Source of the DNA: Paenibacillus sp. 32O-W
GTDB taxonomy: Bacteria; Bacillota; Bacilli; Paenibacillales; NBRC-103111
Assembly: GCF_007679495.1 (NCBI RefSeq)
Contig: NZ_VEGP01000003.1
Location: 87,789-151,788 of the forward strand
Direction: 5' to 3'
Length of the DNA stretch: 64,000 nt
Within the stretch, counting starts at the first letter, position 1. Each line of letters begins with the position of its first letter. The translations under genes and the position numbers were made by a program. The notes beneath the pieces are model-generated. The model ran no database searches, was not told where the DNA came from, and saw only the letters and a program-made list of their open reading frames with translations. Shown one piece after another: positions 18,076 through 26,720 of this stretch.

Positions 18076-20064
18076 ATGGCTATGAGAGATAGAGAAGATT
18101 TAATGGATAATGCGGAACAGGAAGCCAGGGAAAGTCGGCATAGCCGGGGCGGAGAAGCTGCCCCGGCCGATGCCGGTCATGATGAGAGAATAGCTTGGTG
18201 GCGGGAGGCTAGGCTCGGGCTGTTTATCCATTGGGGGCTTTATTCGCTCCCTGCCGGAATTTGGCGGGGAGAGGAAGTCAAGGCGGCCTATGCCGAGCAT
18301 CTGCAGCTAAAGGCGGAAATCCCCGTTAAGGAATATGAAACGATCGCGGGCGAATTTAACCCGGTCCGATTCGATGCCGAGGAATGGGTGCTGGCCGCCA
18401 AGGATGCCGGCCTTAAGTATTTGGTTGTGACGGCCAAGCATCACGACGGGTTCGCCATGTATGATTCCAAGGTGAGCGACTACAACATCGTCAAGGCTAC
18501 TCCGTTCGGGCGGGACCCGATGGCGGAGCTGGCGGAGGCATGTGCCAAGCATGGGGTGAAGCTCTGTTTTTACTATTCTCATGCGATGGATTGGCATCAT
18601 CCGGATTCGCAAGGGAACACATTAGATTTTCCCGGGAATATCGGGGCCTATCACCCTGTGGAGTCTTGGATAGACGATGAGGACAAGGCATCGCGCTATG
18701 AGCGGTATCTGCAGCAGAAGGCGTTCCCGCAAATCCGGGAACTGCTGACACAATACGGTCCGGTCGGGATCCTATGGTTCGATTGCGGCCAGAAGCTGAC
18801 CAGAGAACAGGGCGAAAGATTCGTGGAGGCGGTCCGCAAGGAACAGCCGGCCTGTCTGGTTAACCGGAGGGTGTGGAAGGACCCTCTCGGCGATTACGGC
18901 AATACGATGGATAATCAGCCCCATGTCCGGGTGTCCAGGCCGGATTGGGAATCTATCGTAACGCTGAACGATTCATGGGGATACAAGAAGCTGGACAATA
19001 ACTGGAAGTCGCCGCTGGATATTTTGCACAATATGATAGACGTCGTCAGCATGAACGGTAATTTTCTGATCAACGTCGGGCCTACCGGCGAAGGGGATTT
19101 CGATCCGATGTCCCGGAAGCTTCTCAAGGCCATTGGGGATTGGCTGCGCGTTAACGGAGAGAGTGTTTACGGCTCGGTTCAGAGCCCTATCGGCAAGCCG
19201 CCGTGGGGACGATGCACGATGAAGGGAAGCACGCTGTATCTGCATGTCTTCCATTGGCCGGATAACGGTGAGCTGCTTGTTCCGGGGATTCGCAATAGGA
19301 TCAGACAGGCTTCCTTGCTGGCCGACCCGCATCGCAAGCCACTGGAGGTCATCCGGATGAACGGAGAAGATTGGCTCATCCGCGTTCCGGCGGAAGCCCC
19401 CGACCCGCTTGTAACGGTCCTGTCGGTCGAATTGGACGGGACGGTGGACGCCAATCCGGTCAAACGGCTGTATGCTTCCGGCTATGACAACGTATTTCCT
19501 GTGTTCGACGGAGAAATTCACGGAGAGACGTTAAGGTACGATACCGGTAAGAAGGATCGCGACATTGTGACCGATTGGTACGATCCCGGAGATTGGATCC
19601 GATGGACCTATCGATGCGCTGAGCCGGGGGTCTACAAAGTACGGGTCACGTATGGGGCTGCGCCGGGCGAGTCGGGAGGCTCCTTCATCGTGGAAACCTG
19701 CAGGATCGGTGAGAATAGGGAGGCTGGCACAGTTGGTTCTGCCGGTACGGGAGGCAAGAGGGGAGCGGGAGCCCCATCTCCAACTTCTTCTGCGGGCACG
19801 GTCGGTTCCTCAGGTGCGGAAGGAATGATAGGCTCGCTATCTGCTACTCCTTCTGCAGGCACTGCCGGAGAAACGGAAACGGTTCTGACCTTGGAGGCAG
19901 AGGTACAGGAGACCGGGGGACCTTACGAATACCGAACGTTCGAGGTCGGAGAATTCCGCCTGGAGCAGGAGGGAGTTTATTCGCTAGCGGTCCGGGCCGG
20001 CAGGTTGGAAGGCGGAACGCTGATGAACCTCAGGCAGGTAGCTTTAGTGGCCGATAATGAGTAG
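18076..20064 (+). CDS. GH29 alpha-L-fucosidase
   Basis: A 662-residue glycoside hydrolase. The N-terminal catalytic barrel is recognised by RLGLFIHWGLYSLPAG, VVTAKHHDGFAMY and the nucleophile region ILWFDCGQ (Asp236). There is no signal peptide, so it acts on imported oligosaccharides, releasing alpha-linked L-fucose. After the barrel there is a beta-sandwich region, interrupted at about residues 545-598 by a low-complexity Gly/Ser/Thr/Ala stretch with repeated units (GTVGSAG, SAGTVGSSG, SAGTAGE). Ribosome binding site GGAAGGGAAAGG. It follows the binding-protein gene by 190 bases and is followed by a strong hairpin. Confidence 0.92.
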   Translation: MAMRDREDLMDNAEQEARESRHSRGGEAAPADAGHDERIAWWREARLGLFIHWGLYSLPAGIWRGEEVKAAYAEHLQLKAEIPVKEYETIAGEFNPVRFDAEEWVLAAKDAGLKYLVVTAKHHDGFAMYDSKVSDYNIVKATPFGRDPMAELAEACAKHGVKLCFYYSHAMDWHHPDSQGNTLDFPGNIGAYHPVESWIDDEDKASRYERYLQQKAFPQIRELLTQYGPVGILWFDCGQKLTREQGERFVEAVRKEQPACLVNRRVWKDPLGDYGNTMDNQPHVRVSRPDWESIVTLNDSWGYKKLDNNWKSPLDILHNMIDVVSMNGNFLINVGPTGEGDFDPMSRKLLKAIGDWLRVNGESVYGSVQSPIGKPPWGRCTMKGSTLYLHVFHWPDNGELLVPGIRNRIRQASLLADPHRKPLEVIRMNGEDWLIRVPAEAPDPLVTVLSVELDGTVDANPVKRLYASGYDNVFPVFDGEIHGETLRYDTGKKDRDIVTDWYDPGDWIRWTYRCAEPGVYKVRVTYGAAPGESGGSFIVETCRIGENREAGTVGSAGTGGKRGAGAPSPTSSAGTVGSSGAEGMIGSLSATPSAGTAGETETVLTLEAEVQETGGPYEYRTFEVGEFRLEQEGVYSLAVRAGRLEGGTLMNLRQVALVADNE

Positions 20065-20093
20065 CGAATGACGGCCTCGGATGAGAAGGATCG

Positions 20094-20122
20094 AAGAGTG
20101 AACCTTGACGGGTTCACTCTTT
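20094..20122 (+). terminator. Hairpin terminator after the GH29 gene
   Basis: Perfect 11-pair stem AAGAGTGAACC / GGTTCACTCTT with a six-base loop, 30 bases after the stop codon. The T-run is short. Confidence 0.7.
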
Positions 20123-20281
20123 GCCGCATAGATAAGCAGGGCAAGTGTGTCAGGCCGCCTGTCGAGTTAGGCGAGTAGGTCAGCGCCTGCCGAGCGGAGC
20201 AAATCTGGCCCCCTGCCGAGCAGTGCAGGTACGGTCTGGCCATCTGCCGCCTGATGTGCTACCACGAAGGACCGTCAATAA

Positions 20282-20450
20282 TGCAGGTCTTTGAGGCCAA
20301 GTTAGCTGAAATCAGCCAAAGACAAGCAAATGTGCAGGTGATTTTCGCGTTTTCGCGGATTTTCGGATTTTTAGGCCGATTCAACTGAAGAATTGCACGT
20401 CTTTTTCGATATTTAGCAAATATTTGCAAAAAGACCTGCACTTTGGTATG
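20282..20450. repeat. Dispersed intergenic repeat, family A, copy 1
   Basis: Contains the family boxes TGCAGGTCTTT (20282-20292), GTGCAGGT (20332-20339), TGCACGTCTTTTT (20394-20406) and the facing AAAAAGACCTGCAC (20428-20441). The last two can pair into a hairpin with one mismatch. Related copies lie at 46982-47290 and 63690-63805. The rest of the 540-base gap 20065-20606 shows no gene. Confidence 0.65.
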
Positions 20451-20606
20451 TCTTTGTGCAACTACACGGCAGGGATGGTAGCCAGGACGGTCAATCGGCC
20501 GATTTCTCGACCATTAGTTAGGCCGTCTAAGCCGCTAAGCTGATGTTGCCGCCAAATTCGACAATGACCGATATAGAACTATATGCTTTTAAGGAGGACA
20601 ATCGGA

Positions 20607-21623
20607 ATGTATAACAAATTGCTTCCCGCCCCTGTGAACGGAGGCTTCAGAATGGAAGGCTATTGGGTATGGTGCGGTTCTGTCATCCGGGGGGAAGACG
20701 GCAAATATCACCTGTTTGCGTCAAGGTGGCCGAAGTCGCTTCCTATGCACCCCGGCTGGATTGTCGCTTCAGAGATCGTTCGGGCCGTATCGGATATTCC
20801 GGAAGGGCCTTATCAATTTCAAGAGGTCGTACTGCCGGCACGCGGTGCCGAGTACTGGGATGGAAGAAGCACTCACAACCCCCATATTACGAAGCATGGG
20901 GATACTTATCTGTTGTACTACATGGGTTCAACCCATCCGTTGGCCGACCCCGAACCGGGGGGCCCTCTGGGCTTGGACGATCCGCGCTGCATTGTCGGCC
21001 GTGCCAACAAACGAATCGGGTTGGCGACGTCCAGAAGCGTCTTCGGGCCATGGGAAAGAAAGGATACGCCCATTCTGTCCACCCGCCCGGGCAAATTCGA
21101 CAGCTTCCTGACGTCCAATCCGGCTCCTTGCGTCCATGAGGACGGCTCGGTTTTGCTTATTTATAAAGCGAGGAGATACGAAGGTAATACCCATGGCAAA
21201 ATGACGCTGGGAAGCGCCCGCGCCGCCCATTACAACGGACCGTACAAGGTCGTTAGCGAGCATCCGGTTTTCCCTCCGGAGAAATTCCATCTGGAAGACC
21301 CCTTCATTTGGAAAACTCCGGCCGGTTACGAGATGATAGCCAAAGATATGGAGGGTCATGTGTGCGGAGAGAAGTACGGGGGGATCCACGCCTATTCCCC
21401 GGACGGTCTCGACTGGAGGCTGGCGGAAGAGCCGCAGGCTTATTCGCGCCGAATATTGTGGGATGACGGTCAGACGAGGCTGATGGGCAATCTGGAAAGG
21501 CCGTTCCTGCTATTCCAGGATGGAAAGCCGACCCATCTGTTCGCGGCAACGTCCAATGGAACCAGAGGGTTCTACGACGCCACCGAGACGTGGAATATGG
21601 TGATTCCGATCGCAAGCGAATAA
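20607..21623 (+). CDS. Five-bladed beta-propeller glycosidase (GH43/GH130-like fold)
   Basis: A 338-residue intracellular glycoside hydrolase of the furanosidase superfamily (GH43/62/32/68/117/130 fold); the exact family is not resolved. Recurrent blade motifs are visible: WCGSVIRGEDGKYHLF, HNPHITKHGDTYLLYY, SNPAPCVHEDGSVLLIYK and LEDPFIWKTPAGYEM, with acidic residues at the blade starts as in the catalytic centre of this fold. The ATG at 20607 has AAGGAGG nine bases upstream. It lies between a GH29 fucosidase and a GH95-like enzyme, so it probably removes another sugar from the same fucosylated glycan. Confidence 0.8.
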   Translation: MYNKLLPAPVNGGFRMEGYWVWCGSVIRGEDGKYHLFASRWPKSLPMHPGWIVASEIVRAVSDIPEGPYQFQEVVLPARGAEYWDGRSTHNPHITKHGDTYLLYYMGSTHPLADPEPGGPLGLDDPRCIVGRANKRIGLATSRSVFGPWERKDTPILSTRPGKFDSFLTSNPAPCVHEDGSVLLIYKARRYEGNTHGKMTLGSARAAHYNGPYKVVSEHPVFPPEKFHLEDPFIWKTPAGYEMIAKDMEGHVCGEKYGGIHAYSPDGLDWRLAEEPQAYSRRILWDDGQTRLMGNLERPFLLFQDGKPTHLFAATSNGTRGFYDATETWNMVIPIASE

Positions 21624-21747
21624 GCAGCCGTATCGTCGGTCGGCGGCAACAAAGCTTCAAATAGGTGAAATCTTTATCTCTGACATAATACAGGTCAGTC
21701 CTTTAGCGGAGTATATCAAAATATATCGGGCGAGGAGAAATGTGCCG

Positions 21748-23973
21748 ATGACTTGGAATGGCAAAGGAAGAGTAAAGGTGGAGACAGATTGGGCGGAATT
21801 CTTGTCCCGCCATGACATGACCTGGAGTGTCCGACCGCTGTCGTGGAACGAGGGAGCTTTTATCGGCAACGGGCTGCTGGGAGCGATGGTCTATGGGGAG
21901 GAGCACAGAAGCAAGCGGAATGTGCTCCGTTTCGTGCTTGGACGTACGGATGTTACGGTTCAAAGGGCCGATGGCGGCGGCTTTCCTCCACGGGTTCCGA
22001 TCGGGGAGCTTGATCTGGAGCTGGAAGGAATGATTTATCAGCCGGCGGATATCCGGCTGGATCTGTGGAATGCCGAGCTGCGGGCCCATCTTCCGACAAC
22101 GAAGGGCGAAGTCCGGCTGCGGGCGTTTATCCATAGCGAGGAAGACATTCTGCTGATTGAGCTGCATACCTCTTCGGGAGAAAGAAACGCGAGGTTTCAG
22201 TGGTATGCGTACCCGGATGTCGATCCGGTACTCAAAAATGCGGACGGGATCAATTTCAACCAGTATCTTCCCAAGACGGATGTGCAGCTTGGCGAGCGGG
22301 AAGGAGTACAATGGGGAAAGCAAACCTATCCGTCCGGAGAAGGCTGTCTGACCGCCTGGAAAGAGAAGCGGCCGGCTTCCGATCATCGCGTCTTGTACTT
22401 GACCGTCGCCGGAGGAGCGGGAGAAAGCGACATTCAGCAAGCGGTCGGCAGCATTCAATCCGCCAGTAACCGATCGGTAGAAGCTTATGCCGTGACTCAT
22501 CGCAGCTGGTGGCATCATTATTATCCGCTGAGCTTCGTTTCGATTCCGGATACTAGATTGGAAGGGTTCTACTGGATTCAAATGTACAAGCTCGCATCGG
22601 CGACCAGAGCCCACCGTCTCATTATCGATAATCAGGGGCCTTGGCTGACGACTACGCCTTGGCCCGGGGTTTGGTTCAATATGAATGTGCAGATGAGCTA
22701 TTCGCCGGTTTATACATCCAATCGGCTCGATATCGGCCAATCTCTCCTGAACGCGCTCGACCGCAGCCGGGAACAATTGATCCGCAACGTTCCCGAGCCC
22801 TACCGGCACGATTCGGCCGGCTTGGGCCGGAGCTGCAGCTACGATCTGGCCAGCAACGTAGAGGACGAAGTCGGCAACCTGACTTGGCTTCTTCACAGCG
22901 TCTGGAGGCATTACCGGGTGACAATGGACGACGAAATGCTGCGAACCCTGCTCTATCCGCTCTTACGGAGAAGCGTCAACTATTACTTGCATATCCTGGA
23001 AGAAGGGGAGGATGGCCATTGCCATATGCCTCCGACCATATCCCCGGAATACGGCTCGTTCAAGCGGCTGACGGTCAGGAATTGTCATTATGACCTGGCT
23101 TTGCTGCGCTGGGGCTGTACAACGCTGCTTGCGATCTGCGATCGCTTATCCATTGAGGATGAGCTGTCCGATCGCTGGGAGGAAGTACTGGACAGGCTAG
23201 CTCCTTATCCTTATGACGAACAGCAGGGATTTCTGATCGGTCAGAACACTCCTATGGAATTCGGCCATAGACATTTCAGCCATCTGTTGGCAGCTTTCCC
23301 GCTTCATCTCATCGGGGAGACGGAGGAGGATAAAGACAAGATCCGGCGGACACTGCGCCACTGGATCGGCCGGGAGGGAGATCTGCGCGGATTCAGCTTT
23401 ACGGGGGCGGCCTCCGTTGCCGCCATATTGGGCAGCGGAAGCGAAGCGCTGCGTTACCTGCATACGCTGATGCATCTCATCAAGCCGAATACGATGTACC
23501 GGGAGGCCGGTCCGGTAATCGAATCGCCGCTCGCCGGGGCGGAGGCCATTCATGACCTGCTCCTGCAAAGCTGGGGAGGAGTGATCCGCGTATTTCCCGC
23601 AGTGCCGGATGAATGGGATGCGGCCGTGTTTCATCATTTGAGGGCCGAGGGGGCCTTCCTGGTCAGCGCCGAGCGGCGGGGAAGCCGGACGCAGTGGGTC
23701 CGGGTGGAGAGTCTAGCGGGCGAGCCCTGCAGAATCCGGACCGATTGGCCGGTCGACGGCATCGCCGTGGACAGCGGCCGTCCGCTTGTGATCAAGCCAT
23801 GCGGAGACGGAATCATAGAGCTTGATCTTCGTAAAGGGGAGGAAGCGGTTCTTTATCCGAAGGGGGAGGCAGCCGACTTTACCGTTAGGCCGGTAGCTGC
23901 CGAGCCCGGCCTGTGCCAATATTTTGGCGGATACAAGCCATGGCGGCTTTACGGGCTTCCTCTTCAGGAATAA
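21748..23973 (+). CDS. GH95-like glycoside hydrolase with altered active-site motif
   Basis: A 741-residue cytoplasmic protein with the GH95 layout: N-terminal beta-sandwich (WNEGAFIGNGLLGAMVYG), an (alpha/alpha)6 barrel, and a C-terminal sandwich. The Asn pair of the family is present at 311 and 313 (FNMNVQMSYSP), a candidate general acid is Glu434 (SPEYG), and RHFSHLLAAFPL matches the conserved histidine region. The usual DGNFG motif near the catalytic base aligns with Glu592-Ser-Pro-Leu-Ala (GPVIESPLAG), so Asp is replaced by Glu and the loop differs. GH95 enzymes cleave alpha-L-fucosides or galactosides; this one may have a shifted specificity. The start is ATG 21748, ten bases after GAGGAG; a GTG at 21742 is possible. 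Confidence 0.82.
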   Translation: MTWNGKGRVKVETDWAEFLSRHDMTWSVRPLSWNEGAFIGNGLLGAMVYGEEHRSKRNVLRFVLGRTDVTVQRADGGGFPPRVPIGELDLELEGMIYQPADIRLDLWNAELRAHLPTTKGEVRLRAFIHSEEDILLIELHTSSGERNARFQWYAYPDVDPVLKNADGINFNQYLPKTDVQLGEREGVQWGKQTYPSGEGCLTAWKEKRPASDHRVLYLTVAGGAGESDIQQAVGSIQSASNRSVEAYAVTHRSWWHHYYPLSFVSIPDTRLEGFYWIQMYKLASATRAHRLIIDNQGPWLTTTPWPGVWFNMNVQMSYSPVYTSNRLDIGQSLLNALDRSREQLIRNVPEPYRHDSAGLGRSCSYDLASNVEDEVGNLTWLLHSVWRHYRVTMDDEMLRTLLYPLLRRSVNYYLHILEEGEDGHCHMPPTISPEYGSFKRLTVRNCHYDLALLRWGCTTLLAICDRLSIEDELSDRWEEVLDRLAPYPYDEQQGFLIGQNTPMEFGHRHFSHLLAAFPLHLIGETEEDKDKIRRTLRHWIGREGDLRGFSFTGAASVAAILGSGSEALRYLHTLMHLIKPNTMYREAGPVIESPLAGAEAIHDLLLQSWGGVIRVFPAVPDEWDAAVFHHLRAEGAFLVSAERRGSRTQWVRVESLAGEPCRIRTDWPVDGIAVDSGRPLVIKPCGDGIIELDLRKGEEAVLYPKGEAADFTVRPVAAEPGLCQYFGGYKPWRLYGLPLQE

Positions 23974-24026
23974 TGTAGGCGAAGGCCTGAAATATCCCCG
24001 AATTGCTGAGGAATCCTATACGATTC

Positions 24027-24056
24027 TTGACAAAAGAGGAATGTGTTGGGTATACT
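24027..24056 (+). promoter_or_regulatory. Promoter of the ABC-F attenuator transcript
   Basis: TTGACA (24027-24032) and TATACT (24051-24056) with an 18-base spacer; transcription would start near 24063, 40 bases before the leader-peptide ATG. Confidence 0.75.
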
Positions 24057-24102
24057 CCAGGCATGGGATTGTATATTTTTTTATTATGAGGTGGAAAGGA
24101 TA

Positions 24103-24144
24103 ATGTTCTTTTTGTCGACTGTTCTCATTCGGGATTTGGCTTAA
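24103..24144 (+). CDS. Leader peptide of the ABC-F gene (13 residues)
   Basis: ATG at 24103 preceded by GAGGTGG at eight bases. The peptide is MFFLSTVLIRDLA, ending at TAA 24142-24144. It lies between a good promoter and an intrinsic terminator, 258 bases upstream of an ABC-F gene. This is the layout of leader peptides on which antibiotic-stalled ribosomes alter RNA folding for genes such as vmlR or msr-type determinants. The sequence itself matches no stalling peptide known to me. Confidence 0.65.
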   Translation: MFFLSTVLIRDLA

Positions 24145-24157
24145 TACGGGAGAAGTC

Positions 24158-24268
24158 TGCCCATTTTTAAGGTTACGCCAACCGAAGAACAGGAGATAAA
24201 GAACCTATTCCTTATTCCCACAGACGATATTTCGATGGGTAAGGTGGAGTTCGCCTTGCCCATTTTTT
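24158..24268 (+). promoter_or_regulatory. Transcription attenuator (antiterminator/terminator) of the ABC-F gene
   Basis: Terminator: ATGGGTAAGG (24235-24244) pairs with CCTTGCCCAT (24254-24263), followed by six T. Upstream, TGCCCAT (24158-24164) is a second copy of the 3' arm and can pair with ATGGGTA, which would destroy the terminator. A further ATGGG at 24063-24067 near the transcript start could in turn sequester the upstream TGCCCAT. Three alternating complementary segments after a leader peptide define an attenuator. Confidence 0.7.
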
Positions 24269-24402
24269 ATTTGCTGTGAGCATGAAGCTTGCGCGTAGTT
24301 CGAAGAATCAAATTTATAGAATGAGATATGAATCGAATACGATCTTTATCCTTGTAGTTCTCCCGGTTGGCTTCGAAAGCGAAGCGAAAAGGAGAGAATA
24401 CA

Positions 24403-25941
24403 ATGAGTATGCTATCGGTGGAAAACTTGTCCCATATGTTCGGGGATAAGATGTTGTTTCAAAAGATTGGCTTTCGTTTGTTAAGAGGCGAGCATGCGGG
24501 GCTGGTCGGCAGCAATGGCGCCGGCAAATCGACCCTGCTGCGAATTTTGGCGGGAGAATTGCTTCCCGATCAAGGGAAGGTGGAATGGCATCCGCATGCG
24601 AATATCGGGTATCTGCAGCAGCATGTGGATTTGCAAGCGGGAACAACCATCAGGCAATTTTTGCAGGGAGCCTTCGCCCGGCTTTATGAAATCGAAGCAG
24701 CGATGCAGGAGCTGGCGGAGCAAATGGCTTCTTCTTCGGAGGATGCGGAGCAGCAGCTGATTCAATACGGAGAGCTGCTGAATCAGCTGGAGCATTCCGG
24801 ATTCTATGCACTGGAGGCAAAAATAGAAGAGGTTGCGGCCGGATTGGGTATTATGGAGCTGGGCATGGACCGCGATGTCGAGAAGCTCAGCGGCGGCCAA
24901 AGAACCAAGCTGTTGCTGGGCCGGCTGTTGCTGCAGGAGCCGCATGTCCTGCTGCTGGATGAGCCGACCAATTATTTGGACGCGCCCCATATCGAATGGC
25001 TTACCGGCTATTTGAAAGGCTATGAGCATGCCTATCTGGTGGTCTCCCATGACGAGAGATTTCTGAACGAAGTGACGGCGACCATTTTTCATCTGGACCA
25101 TCAGACCATCAAGCGCTATACGGGTAATTATTCCGCCTTCCTGGCAAGCTATGAGCAGAGCAGGCTGCAGCTTATGCAAGCGTACAATCGGCAGCAGAGA
25201 GAAGTGGCCAGACTGGAGAGCTTCATTCAGAAGAACCGGAACCGTAAGGCGAAGCAGGCGAAGAGCCGGGAAAAGGTGCTGCAAAAAATGGAACGAATGG
25301 ACAAACCGGCGCCAGGGCCGAGGCCACGCTTTTCATTCGCGGTATTCTCGGAACCGTCGAGTCGGATTCTGGAGGCGAGGCAGCTGCAGATCGGCTATAC
25401 GGAGCCGTTATTTGCCCCCGTTGATCTGCGGGTCATGCGCGGCGACAAAATCGCGATTACCGGCCATAACGGCATTGGGAAATCGACGATGCTGAAAACC
25501 TTGCTCGGGCTTCTGCAGCCATACAGCGGTACCATGCAGCTTGGCGAAAGAGTTAAAGCCGCCTATTTCGCCCAGGAGTCGCCAGCTTCGGCCCAAACAG
25601 CACTTGAACGGCTGGGAGCGCTAAGGCCGGATTTGACGAATAAAGCGATCCGCCAGGCGTTGGCCAAGTCCGGTCTGACGGATAAGCATATCCGGCAGCC
25701 GCTTTGCGCCTTAAGTGGCGGGGAGCAGGCCAAGGTGCGCTTATGCGAACTGATGCTGACGGAAAGCAATGTTCTTGTCCTGGATGAACCGACCAACCAT
25801 CTGGATACGCGCTCCAAGGAAGCCTTCAAGGAAGCGCTCTGCAGCTATAAAGGAACGGTCCTGCTGGTATCGCACGAACCGGAGTTTTATCAACATTGGA
25901 TAACCCAGGTTTGGCAGCTGCAGAGCTGGAGTAAATTGTAG
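24403..25941 (+). CDS. ABC-F family ATPase (YfmM-like, possible antibiotic ribosome protection)
   Basis: A 512-residue soluble protein with two ABC domains and no membrane segment. Domain 1 has GSNGAGKST, LSGGQ and LLLDEPTNYLD; domain 2 has GHNGIGKST, LSGGE and LVLDEPTNHLD. Between them is a charged interdomain linker (RLESFIQKNRNRKAKQAKS) that in ABC-F proteins reaches toward the ribosomal peptidyl-transferase centre. From memory the closest Bacillus subtilis protein is YfmM. ABC-F proteins act on translating ribosomes, some displacing antibiotics. The ATG at 24403 has AAAGGAGAG upstream. The upstream leader peptide and terminator argue for induction by translation inhibitors. Confidence 0.9.
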   Translation: MSMLSVENLSHMFGDKMLFQKIGFRLLRGEHAGLVGSNGAGKSTLLRILAGELLPDQGKVEWHPHANIGYLQQHVDLQAGTTIRQFLQGAFARLYEIEAAMQELAEQMASSSEDAEQQLIQYGELLNQLEHSGFYALEAKIEEVAAGLGIMELGMDRDVEKLSGGQRTKLLLGRLLLQEPHVLLLDEPTNYLDAPHIEWLTGYLKGYEHAYLVVSHDERFLNEVTATIFHLDHQTIKRYTGNYSAFLASYEQSRLQLMQAYNRQQREVARLESFIQKNRNRKAKQAKSREKVLQKMERMDKPAPGPRPRFSFAVFSEPSSRILEARQLQIGYTEPLFAPVDLRVMRGDKIAITGHNGIGKSTMLKTLLGLLQPYSGTMQLGERVKAAYFAQESPASAQTALERLGALRPDLTNKAIRQALAKSGLTDKHIRQPLCALSGGEQAKVRLCELMLTESNVLVLDEPTNHLDTRSKEAFKEALCSYKGTVLLVSHEPEFYQHWITQVWQLQSWSKL

Positions 25942-26163
25942 GGAAGGGAAAGCAGGCTGGAGCTTTTAGGCGGTATTTTTCTTCAAATAAGATAATTCTT
26001 TAGTAAGTAACTCAACTTTCGCAGACTCAGGTTGACGGGGATCCCTTATAGATAAAGGAAAATCCCCAAAAACACCATTATGTGAAAATTGAAAACTAAA
26101 TGGATTTCAGAGGCTGTCGATTAATGGTGTACGATTATGATCATGGAAACCTGCACGATTTGG

Positions 26164-26350
26164 TTTTAACGGAACCAGACGACCTTAATCGCTCCAAAAG
26201 GGCCTTTCGGTCATTTTAACGGAACTAGATGACCTTATTCCCAAGAAATGCAGGCGAAAGTAGGATAATTCTATGAAATAAGCGCGTCTGGTTCCGTTAG
26301 TCTAAAAAAACCGCCTATTTTGACGAAATAGAGTCTTTCAGTTCCGTTAC
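26164..26350. repeat. Intergenic repeat family B (AACGGAAC boxes)
   Basis: Direct copies of a 24-base unit, TTTTAACGGAACCAGACGAC... at 26164-26187 and a near copy at 26214-26237. CGTCTGGTTCCGTTA at 26285-26299 is the exact reverse complement of the core of the first copy over 14 bases, and a further degenerate reverse copy (CAGTTCCGTTA) ends near 26349. The first and third copies could form a long stem-loop. Confidence 0.65.
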
Positions 26351-26442
26351 AATTTTCGCTTTTCATTGATGCTACACAATTTTGCTTTTACTATTACAAT
26401 CATCCAGTTGAACACCTTTTCCACATTAAATCGACAGCCTCC

Positions 26443-26586
26443 AAAATACAGTTAGACGCACCATTCCGCTTGCAACAGGGCCGGCTGGTACCGACAGACG
26501 GTGAAATAGACGGATTTCTAGGTAGAAGTGCCATTCCGCTTGCAACGTCGCCGGCAGGCAACGGCAGGCGGTGAAATAGACGGATT
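26443..26586. repeat. Shared 16-base box plus 56-base direct repeat
   Basis: AAAATACAGTTAGACG at 26443-26458 recurs exactly at 38891-38906. It is followed by two copies of a 56-base unit at 26461-26516 and 26531-26586, both starting CCATTCCGCTTGCAAC and ending GTGAAATAGACGGATT, repeated at 70-base intervals. Confidence 0.7.
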
Positions 26587-26720
26587 ATCAAGGGAGTTGT
26601 TATGGAGTCATCGAGTGGGAGCGACGTCAGGATAACGATGAGAAGTCACTTGGCGGTCTATTCTTCCCCTTTTCCGATGAAATAAGTGATCTCGATTTAG
26701 TTTAGTACGAGGAGCATGCA

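Larger units (their letters stand above)
25942..26720. other. Long non-coding region rich in repeats
   Basis: About 780 bases without a recognisable gene, occupied by two repeat families (26164-26350 and 26443-26586, listed separately). The rest shows nothing. A strong ribosome binding site at its right end leads into the gene at 26721. Confidence 0.5.

Noticed and set aside
20140..20260. Imperfect direct repeats of CTGCCGAGC before repeat copy 1.
   Set aside because: Too short and degenerate to be called a repeat element or CRISPR array; no regular spacing.
21703..22911. 402-codon minus-strand open frame opposite the GH95-like gene.
   Set aside because: Antisense shadow; no ribosome binding site or motif.
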